Origin: CAZABC01 sp964483405
GTDB lineage: Bacteria > Chloroflexota > Limnocylindria > Limnocylindrales > CSP1-4
Length of the DNA stretch: 64,000 nt
Direction: 5' to 3'
Assembly: GCA_964483405.1 (NCBI GenBank)
Contig: CAZABC010000011.1
Coordinates: 1-64,000, forward strand
Shown here: piece by piece, positions 16,319-23,648 of the stretch
Layout of the letters: each line of letters starts with the position of its first letter
Position numbering within the stretch: the stretch's first letter is position 1
Program-made: the position numbers and the translations under genes
Notes under the pieces: model-generated
What the model was told of the DNA's origin: nothing
Seen by the model: the letters and a program-made list of their open reading frames with translations, nothing else
The model's database searches: none

Positions 16319-17242
16319 TCAGCTCGCCGGTGCCCGGACCCCGAAGCGGCTCCGGTAGTGGACCACCGCGAGCAGCAGCCCGGCGTTGACCAGGGTGGCG
16401 AGGATCGCCGACACCTGCTCGACGTAGAGGCTGACGATGGCGCCGGCCGTGAGTGCGACGACGAGACCGGTGATGCCGAGGGCGGTGCCGGCGCGCTCGC
16501 GGCCGCGGCCGAGGAAGGTCGCGGCGCCGAGCAGGAGGACGCCGGCGGCCCCCAGGACGGCGGCCTCCAGGCCATAGAAGAGCGGATCCGAGGGGCGCTC
16601 GACACGGTCGCCCGGGATGTCGACCGCGCGCTCGATGGCCTCGTGGAGCGTGGCGGGATCGACCAGCACGAAGACGACCAGGGAGAGGACCCAGCCGAGG
16701 CCGACGAGGCCGAGCCCGACCACCAGGAGCCGCCGGTACCGCCGACGCGGGAGATGGCCGTCCTCCCAGCGGGCGAGCCACTCCGGCGGGCTCGCCGCCG
16801 GCTCCCCGCCCGGGCGCCGGCGGAGGACGAGGAACAGGAGGATCAGGGCAAGGAGCAGCCCGTAGATGAGCGGCGCCGCCAGCGGGTAGAAGTAGTCGTT
16901 CGACGAGGTGATGAACTTGCCGACCTCGTCGATGAACAGGCCGGTCCCCGCCCCGGTCAGGATGGCGGACACCGTCAGCGCCCAGCCCAGGCCCACGACG
17001 AGGATCAGGAGCGCGCCGCCGAGGAGGAGCGCCCCGCCCCACAGCATGTGGGCGATGTGGAGCTCACCGCCCCCGACCTGCGGGTAGCCGGTCGCCTGCA
17101 GGTACCACCGCGTCCCGACCACCGCCACGACGAACGCGACGATGACGAGCAGCAGGTAGCGCTCCGCGCCCGGCCGGACGAGCGTGCCCTCGCTCGGGAC
17201 GGACGGCGGCTGACGGTCGATCGACGGCCGCCCGCCATCCAT
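16319..17242 (-). CDS. Polytopic membrane protein, unknown function
   Basis: A 307-residue protein with about seven hydrophobic helices and a central charged loop (LRRRPGGEPAASPPEWLARW). The segment ELHIAHMLWGGALLLGGALL followed by IDEVGKFITSSNDYFYPLAA is conserved in hypothetical proteins of high-GC bacteria as far as I recall, but no function is assigned. The ATG at 17242 is chosen because a short upstream reading frame ends in TGATG overlapping it. A longer GTG start at 17293 is possible but has no better binding site. Confidence 0.65.
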   Translation of the reverse strand: MDGGRPSIDRQPPSVPSEGTLVRPGAERYLLLVIVAFVVAVVGTRWYLQATGYPQVGGGELHIAHMLWGGALLLGGALLILVVGLGWALTVSAILTGAGTGLFIDEVGKFITSSNDYFYPLAAPLIYGLLLALILLFLVLRRRPGGEPAASPPEWLARWEDGHLPRRRYRRLLVVGLGLVGLGWVLSLVVFVLVDPATLHEAIERAVDIPGDRVERPSDPLFYGLEAAVLGAAGVLLLGAATFLGRGRERAGTALGITGLVVALTAGAIVSLYVEQVSAILATLVNAGLLLAVVHYRSRFGVRAPAS

Positions 17243-17316
17243 CACGAGCCCGGCGACCCCGCGGCGGCCCGGGCCTCGGTTTCGTACCGCCACCGGGCCT
17301 CGTCACGCCGCGCCAT
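17242..17316 (-). CDS. Tiny upstream reading frame coupled to the membrane gene
   Basis: A 24-residue frame (MARRDEARWRYETEARAAAG, then SPGS) starts at 17316 and stops at a TGA sharing bases with the next ATG (TGATG). AGGTGGG lies shortly upstream and a -10-like TAGGCT is at 17336-17341. It could be a leader peptide that delivers ribosomes to the membrane gene. It may also be a chance frame; no homologue is known to me. Confidence 0.35.
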   Translation of the reverse strand: MARRDEARWRYETEARAAAGSPGS

Positions 17317-17338
17317 GATGCCCACCTGCGCTGCGAGC

Positions 17339-17728
17339 CTACCGGCCGAACGCACCCCTGACCCCGGGGCGCATGAAGTACCAGAGGATGACCGCCGAGA
17401 TCACCGCGTTGCCGATGGCCGCCGATCCGATCGTCGAGCCCATGCCGTGTGTCAGCACCGCGAACAGGTCCACGAGGATGCGGACACCGAGCACGACGAC
17501 GGCCAGCGTCCACGACCAGCCGGCGAGCGTGAAGAGGGCGCCGGCGACGAGGATCGTGAGCCCACCGGAGATGATCGACGCCCAGCCGCTGATCTGCGCA
17601 GCCTCGACGGCCGCCGCGAGCCCGAGCTTCGTGACGCCGAGCGCCTCGGTGCCGACGAGCAGCTGGAAGACGCCGCTCGCGGCCAGGAAGATCGCGATGA
17701 TGGTGATCCCGAGGGGCCGTCCGCCCAT
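17339..17728 (-). CDS. Small four-helix membrane protein
   Basis: A 129-residue protein composed almost entirely of four transmembrane helices (residues about 8-30, 45-65, 68-90 and 100-120) with a final GVRGAFGR. The first helix, GITIIAIFLAASGVFQLLVG, and the length resemble small DUF2127/DUF7144-type membrane proteins. GGGAGGGAAGG gives a strong ribosome binding site before the ATG. It precedes the polytopic membrane gene on the same strand. Function unknown. Confidence 0.7.
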   Translation of the reverse strand: MGGRPLGITIIAIFLAASGVFQLLVGTEALGVTKLGLAAAVEAAQISGWASIISGGLTILVAGALFTLAGWSWTLAVVVLGVRILVDLFAVLTHGMGSTIGSAAIGNAVISAVILWYFMRPGVRGAFGR

Positions 17729-17970
17729 GTCCTTCCCTCCCGATCGTGACCCGGCGGTCGGCGGGCCGCGGATGCCGTTGCCGCGACCATCGGTCGATGC
17801 GGCACAAGTCGCTTGGCGCGGAAGTATACATGGGGTCGTTCGACGCGCCGGGATCCTCGCCGGTCCAGACCGCGGACCTCGCCGCGGTCAGCCGGGGCTC
17901 GCCGCCGGACACGGGGAGGCTAGACTCGACCGACCGCTTGATCATCCGCGGACCACGTCTGCCGGGTCAA

Positions 17971-18825
17971 ATGTCAGCCACCTCCGCATCGGTCGCCTCT
18001 GGCCTGGACCGCATCGGCCTGCTCCTGGGCTCGCTCGGCAGCCGGCTCACCGCCGCCCTCGCCGAGCCGGTCGACGAGGGCCTGACCGGCACGGGCACCG
18101 TCCTCGTCATCAGTGCACTCTCCGAGCGAGGTCCCCTTCGGCCGCGCGATCTCCGGGCGATCACACAGCTCACGAGCGGGGGAACGACCAACCAACTCGA
18201 CCGGCTCGTGGGCCTGGGGCTCGTGTCGCGCAGCCATCACGCACTGGATGGCGACCGCCGTGCTGTCTTGGTCACGCTCACATCCGAACGCCAGCGGGTC
18301 GCCGACGCCATCGCTCGCGTCGTGAGCGACCACGGTCCCGAGGTCGTGGCGTTCCTCGCCGACCTCCGCGATGCGCTCGGCGGACGAGCGCGCGGGTCGG
18401 ACGCGGTTCCGCTGCCGAGCACCGTCGACCGTGCCCGTGCGCACGCGGTCATGGTCGGCCTCGGGCGACTTGGCCTCGCCGTCGGAGCGACCATGGAAGT
18501 CGGATTCGATCCTGGGATCGGGCGCGATAACGAGAACGTGGTCATCGTCTCGGCTCTCGCCGCGCGAGGGCCGCTGCGGCCGCGAGACCTTCGGGAGCAC
18601 GTGAGCCTGACCAGCGGCGGCCTCTCCAAGAAGCTTGCGCGACTCGAGGCTGCCGGACTCATCAGGCAACAGCGCGGCGTCGTTGCGGCAGATCGGCGGG
18701 CCACGGTCCTCACGATCACGCCCCAGGGTCGGCGTCGGCTTCGGATCGCCGTCGACGCCCTGGCCGATCGCCATGCGGCGATCCTGGCGATCGTCCGGGA
18801 GGTCGAGACGGCGCTCCTGGCTTGA
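17971..18825 (+). CDS. Tandem MarR-type winged-helix regulator
   Basis: A 284-residue protein made of two MarR-like winged-helix domains in a row. The same block occurs twice: ALSERGPLRPRDLRAITQLT at about 50 and ALAARGPLRPRDLREHVSLT at about 195, each followed by TSGG, a recognition helix and a DRRA wing. Ordinary MarR proteins are about 150 residues with one such domain and act as dimers, so this could be a covalent dimer. The ATG at 17971 has no clear Shine-Dalgarno; TAGACT at about 17922 may be the -10. The target is unknown. Confidence 0.78.
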   Translation: MSATSASVASGLDRIGLLLGSLGSRLTAALAEPVDEGLTGTGTVLVISALSERGPLRPRDLRAITQLTSGGTTNQLDRLVGLGLVSRSHHALDGDRRAVLVTLTSERQRVADAIARVVSDHGPEVVAFLADLRDALGGRARGSDAVPLPSTVDRARAHAVMVGLGRLGLAVGATMEVGFDPGIGRDNENVVIVSALAARGPLRPRDLREHVSLTSGGLSKKLARLEAAGLIRQQRGVVAADRRATVLTITPQGRRRLRIAVDALADRHAAILAIVREVETALLA

Positions 18826-19090
18826 GGGCCGCCCTGCCGACAGGTTCGTGGGCCGTGGCATTGGCGAGCGTCCGATGGCCCGCTGTCGTGCCGCCGGCTT
18901 GCCCACCAGCCTGGCAACGACTGCCCTAGAAGGTTCGAGCCTCGGACCGCGGCGATCGAAGGGTCCGCCGTCGGTCCTGGGATGCCGCTCGTGCGTCGCC
19001 CGTCGGGCGGACCACGTGGTCCTGGCTCGAGTGACCGCGCGGGTCGATCCGACCGGTATGCTCGACCGTGCCGCGACGAGGAGGGAGGCC
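18826..19090. other. Intergenic region, nothing recognised
   Basis: About 265 bases between the tandem MarR gene and the next coupled pair. Overlapping open frames exist but none has family-like features. It ends with the strong Shine-Dalgarno region GAGGAGGGAGG at 19078-19088. Confidence 0.4.
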
Positions 19091-19171
19091 ATGGGGCGCG
19101 TCATCGGGGGCCGGATCGGACGACTGGGATCGGTCTCGGAGACGACGGTCAGGCCGAGGGCGGTCGCGTGA
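19091..19171 (+). CDS. Short leader reading frame with strong ribosome binding site
   Basis: A 26-residue frame (MGRVIGGRIGRLGSVSETTV, then RPRAVA) begins at ATG 19091, just behind GAGGAGGGAGG, the strongest Shine-Dalgarno in this part of the window. Its TGA overlaps the GTG of the next gene (GTGA, four-base overlap), a classic coupling arrangement. The peptide is basic and unlike any family I know. It is either a real small protein or a leader that couples translation. Confidence 0.45.
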   Translation: MGRVIGGRIGRLGSVSETTVRPRAVA

Positions 19172-19521
19172 GTCGGCTCGTCGTCGTCAAGGCGGTCCAT
19201 TCGGCCGTCTTCCTCGTCGAGCTGGCTGCGATCCTGTGGCTGGTGATCAGCGGGGTGGTCGGACGGCGCGACCGGACCGTCGCCGTCGCCGCCGGCCTCG
19301 TCGCGACCGAGGCGGTCGTCTTCGTCGCCAACAGCGGTGTCTGCCCGCTCACGCCGCTCGCGGAGCGTCTCGGGGCCCGGCGGGGCTCGGTGTCGGACAT
19401 CTTCCTGCCCGATCCGATCGCCCGGACGATCCCGATCTGGTCGTCCGCCCTCGTCGCCGTGGCGACCGTCCTCCACGTCCGAGGTCTCATCGGCGAGCGG
19501 CGCGGGCGTGCCGGACAGTAA
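19168..19521 (+). CDS. Small conserved membrane protein
   Basis: A 117-residue protein with three to four transmembrane helices. The segment NSGVCPLTPLAERLGARRGS followed by VSDIFLPDPIAR is a conserved loop between helices 2 and 3; CPLT also occurs in DUF2784-type proteins. The GTG at 19168 overlaps the stop of the preceding tiny frame, and the protein begins naturally there (MSRLVVVKAVHSAVFLVELA). Function unknown. Confidence 0.7.
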   Translation: MSRLVVVKAVHSAVFLVELAAILWLVISGVVGRRDRTVAVAAGLVATEAVVFVANSGVCPLTPLAERLGARRGSVSDIFLPDPIARTIPIWSSALVAVATVLHVRGLIGERRGRAGQ

Positions 19522-19534
19522 CTGCTATGGTTCA

Positions 19535-19563
19535 TTGACAGGTTATCCGCGGAACCCTATCCT
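19535..19563 (+). promoter_or_regulatory. Sigma70-type promoter
   Basis: TTGACA at 19535-19540 and TATCCT at 19558-19563 are separated by exactly 17 bases, the best canonical promoter in the window. It lies 38 bases upstream of the ATG at 19601. Confidence 0.75.
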
Positions 19564-19600
19564 CGCGACCTCAGCCGCACCTGTCGTGCCGGAGGACCCG

Positions 19601-19933
19601 ATGATCGCGAGGACCTGGCGTGGCACCGTCGAGGCCGGCCGGGGGTCGGCGTATCTCGGGATCGTCGGTCGCACCGGACTGCGCGACTCCCGGGCGACGC
19701 CGGGGAGCCGCGGCTTCTACGTCATGGCGCGGCGGGCCGGCGACCACGACGAGATCCTGACGCTGTCGCTGTGGGCGTCCGAGGATTCCATCCGGGCGTT
19801 CGCCGGCGACGACGTCACGCGGGCGGTGTTCTACCCCGAGGACGACGCCTGGCTGATCGGCCGCGACCTTCGGGCCGACCACTGGGAGATCGTCGGCGAG
19901 GTGCCAGCGGGGCCTGCCGAGCACGGCGGCTGA
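19601..19933 (+). CDS. ABM-like dimeric alpha-beta barrel protein
   Basis: A 110-residue protein resembling the antibiotic biosynthesis monooxygenase/heme-degrading dimeric alpha-beta barrel family. It shows a first strand (IARTWRGTVEAG), a central GFYVMARRAGDHDEILTLSLW and DSIRAFAGDDVTRAVFYPED, the order usual in these proteins. GGAGGACCCG precedes the ATG. Substrate and activity are unknown. It stands alone behind a strong promoter. Confidence 0.7.
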   Translation: MIARTWRGTVEAGRGSAYLGIVGRTGLRDSRATPGSRGFYVMARRAGDHDEILTLSLWASEDSIRAFAGDDVTRAVFYPEDDAWLIGRDLRADHWEIVGEVPAGPAEHGG

Positions 19934-19967
19934 GCGTCCCGCCGGCTCCCGCCGGCCGGCGCCGCGC

Positions 19968-20474
19968 TCAGGCGGTGACGTACGCCTCCAGGCGGTCCCA
20001 GGTGTCCTTGAGGCCCTCCTCCATCCCGATCCTCAGGACCATCTCGATGTCCTCGGCCCGCTGGAAGCGGCTGACGCTGAAGAGACGGGTCGCGTCGCCC
20101 TCGGCGATGAAGTCCACTTCGATCGTCATCTCGGGCATGCCGGGCGAGACGTTGCCGTCGGCGTCGGTGAAGAAGTCCTGGTAGACGATCCGCTCGGGCG
20201 CGACGATCTCGGTGTAGACCGCCTTGCCCCAGGCATCCATCGTCCCGTTCGGCCCCTCGCCCCGCATCATGTAGCGCCAGGTGCCGCCGGGCCGGAAGTC
20301 GATCTCGCAGAAGGGGAGGGACCAGCCCTTCGGTCCCCACCACTGGGCGAGCGCCTCGCAGTCGGTCCATGCCCGGAAGACCCGCTCGCGGGGGGCCGCG
20401 AAAGTCCGCTCGACGGTGTAGGTGAGCTCTTCAAGGTCGGCCGTTCCGACGGTCGTGGCGGGCTGCGTGGTCAT
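19968..20474 (-). CDS. SRPBCC/AHSA1-family protein
   Basis: A 168-residue START/Bet v1-like protein of the AHSA1 group: TFAAPRERVFRAWTDCEALA, QWWGPKGWSLPFCEIDFRPG and a long C-terminal helix (MVLRIGMEEGLKDTWDRLEA). Such proteins bind hydrophobic ligands. The ArsR gene upstream forms the common ArsR-AHSA1 pair. The ATG at 20474 lies ten bases from an assembly gap, so the ribosome binding site cannot be checked. Confidence 0.87.
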   Translation of the reverse strand: MTTQPATTVGTADLEELTYTVERTFAAPRERVFRAWTDCEALAQWWGPKGWSLPFCEIDFRPGGTWRYMMRGEGPNGTMDAWGKAVYTEIVAPERIVYQDFFTDADGNVSPGMPEMTIEVDFIAEGDATRLFSVSRFQRAEDIEMVLRIGMEEGLKDTWDRLEAYVTA

Positions 20475-20483
20475 GGGGACGCC

Positions 20484-20583
20484 NNNNNNNNNNNNNNNNN
20501 NNNNNNNNNNNNNNNNNNNNNNNNNNNNNNNNNNNNNNNNNNNNNNNNNNNNNNNNNNNNNNNNNNNNNNNNNNNNNNNNNNN
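20484..20583. other. Assembly gap (100 N)
   Basis: A run of exactly 100 N between the ArsR and SRPBCC genes. The ArsR reading frame runs into it open, so its C-terminus is unknown. The true length is likely not 100. Confidence 0.99.
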
Positions 20584-20986
20584 CCTTGCGCTTGCCGGCG
20601 TTCGGGCCGGCGGTCTGCGGGTCGGCGACCGGCGCCGCCCGTTCGGTCGTGGTGCCTGCGGGGCCAACGGTCCCGGCGAGGAACGCGTCGAGCCGGTCGA
20701 AGCGTGCCTCCCAGAGCTCGCGGTACTCCGCCAGCCACCGATCGACGAGCGCCAGCCGGGCCGGCTCGAGCCGGCACGGCCGCCACTGCGCCTCCCGTCC
20801 CTGCGCGATCAGGCCCGCGTCCCGCAGTACGCGCAGGTGCTTCGAGACGCCCGGCAGGGTCATCGCAAAGGGTCGGGCGATCTCCGACACCGTCGCCTCG
20901 CCCTGTGCCAGCCGCGCGAGGATCGCCCGCCGGGTCGGGTCGGCGAGGGCGGCGAAGGTGACGCTCAGGGGGTCGGCGGCGGTCAT
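20584..20986 (-). CDS. ArsR/SmtB-family regulator, 3' end in gap
   Basis: At least 134 residues of an ArsR-type winged-helix repressor: TFAALADPTRRAILARLAQG, then EATVSEIARPF and TLPGVSKHLRVLRDAGLI containing the recognition helix. No metal-binding cysteine pair (ELCVCDL type) is present, as usual for regulators paired with AHSA1 proteins. The C-terminal Lys/Arg-rich tail runs into the N gap. It is transcribed ahead of the SRPBCC gene and probably regulates it. Confidence 0.88.
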
Positions 20987-21245
20987 GGTCCGGGCGGAGC
21001 CCGCTCCTCGGCTTGGTTAGCTGAGAGGTTATTTAACTGTAGGGAATAGTAAGGACGCGGAGCGGCGCGTGTCAAGCGCCCATCGCGACGGTCGCCGGGG
21101 CTCCGGATGACGCGATTCGCGCGATGCCGGATCCGGGAGTGTCGCCGAGACTCGACCCGGAGCGGGGCGACCGGGCCCGCGTGACCCCAAGCATCGTCGT
21201 CATCGCCGGTCGGGTGGCGGATCGGACCGGAGCCGTGAGCGAGCC

Positions 21246-22421
21246 ATGCCGACCATGACCGTCCAGGGGAAGACGCTGCACACCGTCGAGCTGGACTGGA
21301 GCGAGGTCTACTACACGAACTGCCCCCTCGTGTCCCCCAGCAACGTCGACCAGGAGCTGGGCTGGGTCCGCGAGGAGCTCAAGAAGATCGGGGTCACCTA
21401 CCGCTACCTCCGCGACAGCCGCGAGAACGACTGGTACCCGCACTACATCCACAACCTCGACAACATGATCCGCTACGGCGGGTGCTTCCCGGCCATCCAC
21501 GTCAACGCGGACGTCCGCCGCACCCGGCTCCTGGGCACGACCCACGTCTACGAGGGCGGCTGCATGCTCGTGCGCGCCCAGGACCCTCTCTTCCGGATGA
21601 AGGATCTCCAGGGCAAGAAGATCGGCATCACCCGAAGCCTGAACACGATCAAGAACGACTGGTGGCGGGTCCAGGAGGAGCAGGGCATCGAGCTGATGCT
21701 GATGCTCAACGACATGACCCGCGACGACGTCGAGATCGTCGACTTCCCGTACCCCGACGACTGGTACGACAAGCCCGAGATGCTCACCCCGATGTACAAC
21801 CCCTCGGAGCTGTGGCTGAAACGGGACCACAAGCACGACCTGGCCTTCCGGCCCCTCGAGACGGCGCTCCTCGAGGGCGTCGTCGACGCGATCTACACCC
21901 AGACCGGTCCGTTCCAGCACATCCAGGAGGCCACGGGCAGGCTCAAGGCCATCGAGAACCTGGCCGACTACCCCGATTGGACCCTCCAGGGCGCCAACGT
22001 GCCGGCGACCCTCACCTGCACGGTCGAGATGGCGGAGCAGCACCCGGAGCTCGTCGTCGCGATCATGAAGGGCATGATCAAGGTCGGCCGCTGGTCCAAC
22101 GCGCACAAGCACGCGGCCGCGGCGATCCTCGACCGGCAGACCTACTACCTCGACGTCGAGGACACCTACCGGAACATCAAGGACGTGGACCTGGTGCCGA
22201 GCCTGTCGGAGCAGAACCTGGCCGTCCTCCAGGGCAACACCGACTTCATGCACAGCCACGGGTATATCCAGGAACGCTTCGACGTGCGCGAGTGGGCCGC
22301 GCCGGAGTTCCTCGAGAAGGCCGCCGCCGAGCTGCTCGACGAGGAGTGGAGGAAGCGCAGCGCCGCCCGGCTGCCCGCGCCGACCGACCTGCAGGATGCG
22401 ATGAGCCTCCGGCTCGGGTAG
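21246..22421 (+). CDS. DszB-like desulfinase/NMT1-type substrate-binding protein
   Basis: A 391-residue protein of the SsuA/NMT1 periplasmic-binding fold without a signal peptide, closest in pattern to DszB, 2-(2'-hydroxyphenyl)benzenesulfinate desulfinase. YYTNCP at 22-27 aligns with the SNCP around the catalytic Cys27 of DszB. H66 and R76, ten residues apart before YGGCFP, align with His60 and Arg70 before FGGEIP. RTRLLGTTHVYEGG, LQGKKIGITRSLNTIK and REWAAPEFLEKA also correspond. It lies 35 bases ahead of a rhodanese gene, suggesting release and transfer of sulfur. The substrate is unknown; no dszA or dszC neighbours are present. The alignment is from memory. Confidence 0.72.
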   Translation: MPTMTVQGKTLHTVELDWSEVYYTNCPLVSPSNVDQELGWVREELKKIGVTYRYLRDSRENDWYPHYIHNLDNMIRYGGCFPAIHVNADVRRTRLLGTTHVYEGGCMLVRAQDPLFRMKDLQGKKIGITRSLNTIKNDWWRVQEEQGIELMLMLNDMTRDDVEIVDFPYPDDWYDKPEMLTPMYNPSELWLKRDHKHDLAFRPLETALLEGVVDAIYTQTGPFQHIQEATGRLKAIENLADYPDWTLQGANVPATLTCTVEMAEQHPELVVAIMKGMIKVGRWSNAHKHAAAAILDRQTYYLDVEDTYRNIKDVDLVPSLSEQNLAVLQGNTDFMHSHGYIQERFDVREWAAPEFLEKAAAELLDEEWRKRSAARLPAPTDLQDAMSLRLG

Positions 22422-22456
22422 CCGGGTCGCGGCCGTTGCCCGGCCGGGAGGGTCCG

Positions 22457-22978
22457 ATGATCGCCAACCACCCCGTCGAGTCGATCGCCCCGGCTCGGCA
22501 GACAAGCCTCGGCCTCTACGTGACGGCCAAGGAGGCCTACGACATGTGGCAGGCCGACCCCGGCCTGAAGATCCTCGACGTCCGCACGCCGGAGGAGTAC
22601 GTCTTCGTCGGCCACGCTCCGATGGCCTGGAACATCCCGTTCGCCCTCCAGACGTACGAGTGGGACCCCGACAAGGGGGCCCTCCGCTGGGAGCTCAACC
22701 CGGAGTTCGTCGCGGCCGTCGGGGCCTGGGCCGGCCCCGACGAGCAGATCCTCGTCGCCTGCCGGTCGGGCGGCCGCTCCGCGATGGCCATCAACTTGCT
22801 GGCGAAGGCGGCCGGGTACACGAACGCCTGGAACATCCTCGACGGTTGGGAGGGCGGCACGGTCAAGGATCCCGACAGCGTCTTCGACGGGATGCGGATG
22901 CAGAACGGCTGGAAGAACTCGGGTCTGCCGTGGACCTACGAGATCGACCCCGAGCGGATCAAGCTGCCGCCGCGCTAG
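22457..22978 (+). CDS. Rhodanese-like sulfurtransferase
   Basis: A 173-residue single-domain rhodanese. LKILDVRTPEEYVFVGHAPM is the CH2A region, and CRSGGRSAMAINLLAKAAGY carries the active-site cysteine loop near residue 102. GYTNAWNILDGWEGG closes the domain. It is longer than usual at the C-terminus (MQNGWKNSGLPWTYEIDPER). GGGAGGG precedes the ATG at 22457. It follows the DszB-like gene by 35 bases, so it may accept sulfite or persulfide sulfur from that enzyme. Confidence 0.9.
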   Translation: MIANHPVESIAPARQTSLGLYVTAKEAYDMWQADPGLKILDVRTPEEYVFVGHAPMAWNIPFALQTYEWDPDKGALRWELNPEFVAAVGAWAGPDEQILVACRSGGRSAMAINLLAKAAGYTNAWNILDGWEGGTVKDPDSVFDGMRMQNGWKNSGLPWTYEIDPERIKLPPR

Positions 22979-22981
22979 AGC

Positions 22982-23365
22982 CGGATCGCCGACGCCGCCG
23001 GCGCTCGCAACGTCGTCGCCGAGGCGGAGGCGATCGCGCGCCGCCGCCCGGACCTCGGGACCCTCGGTGGGCGGCTGGCGGAGATGCGGCACCGACTGCG
23101 CGATGCGGCAGGATCCCTCGCCGGTGCCTCGGCTCTCACGACGGCCGAGCTTTGACTGCTGCCGATCCTGTCCACGCCGTTGACCTTCCGGGAGATCGGC
23201 GAGCGCGTCTTCCTCTCCCCGCACACCGTCAAGACCCAGGCGATCTCCATCTACGGCAAGCTCGGGGCCTCCAGCCGCAGCGAGGCGGTCGAGCGGGCGA
23301 TCGAGCTCGGTCTGCTCGAGCCGTTCCCGGGGCTGCCGTCGACCCCGCGACCGCCGACGCCGTGA
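22982..23365 (+). pseudogene. LuxR-type HTH remnant with in-frame stop
   Basis: Directly behind the rhodanese stop, one frame reads as the end of a LuxR/MalT-type regulator: RRPDLGTLGGRLAEMRHRLR, then LTTAEL, a TGA stop where family members have Arg, then LTFREIGERVFLSPHTVKTQ and SIYGKLGASSRSEAVERAIE. The HTH itself is intact, but the N-terminal signal domains are missing. A CGA to TGA change explains the stop. This is a decayed gene fragment. Confidence 0.82.
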
Positions 23366-23404
23366 CGATCGGCCGGTGGGGCTGATCGCAGTCTTGCGAC
23401 GTCG

Positions 23405-23548
23405 GGGGTCGTCGATCTCGACCTGGACGGCGCGCCAGAGCGACAGCGCGTCGTCGGCGAGGTGGAGGCGGACCTCGTCGAGGCCGGGGACCGGGCGAAG
23501 GCGGGTGTGGCGGAGGACGAGGGCGCGGGGCGAGGCGGCCCATGGCCG
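23405..23548 (-). pseudogene. Class I methyltransferase N-terminal remnant
   Basis: On the minus strand about 45 residues (RPWAASPRALVLRHTRLRPV, then PGLDEVRLHLADDALSLWRA) match the start of a class I SAM methyltransferase family whose members continue with a PPPYWAFAWAGG-type segment. Here the match ends after VQVEIDDP, so the SAM-binding core is absent. It abuts the LuxR remnant, pointing to a deletion that joined two broken genes. Confidence 0.6.
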
Positions 23549-23648
23549 GAATCTACGCCGCGTGTCCCGCTGGCCGGCGCGATCCGCTGCTCGCCCCGGC
23601 GGCTCCGACCTAGACTGGTCGGCGACCACGCACGGGAGGACCGAGCCC

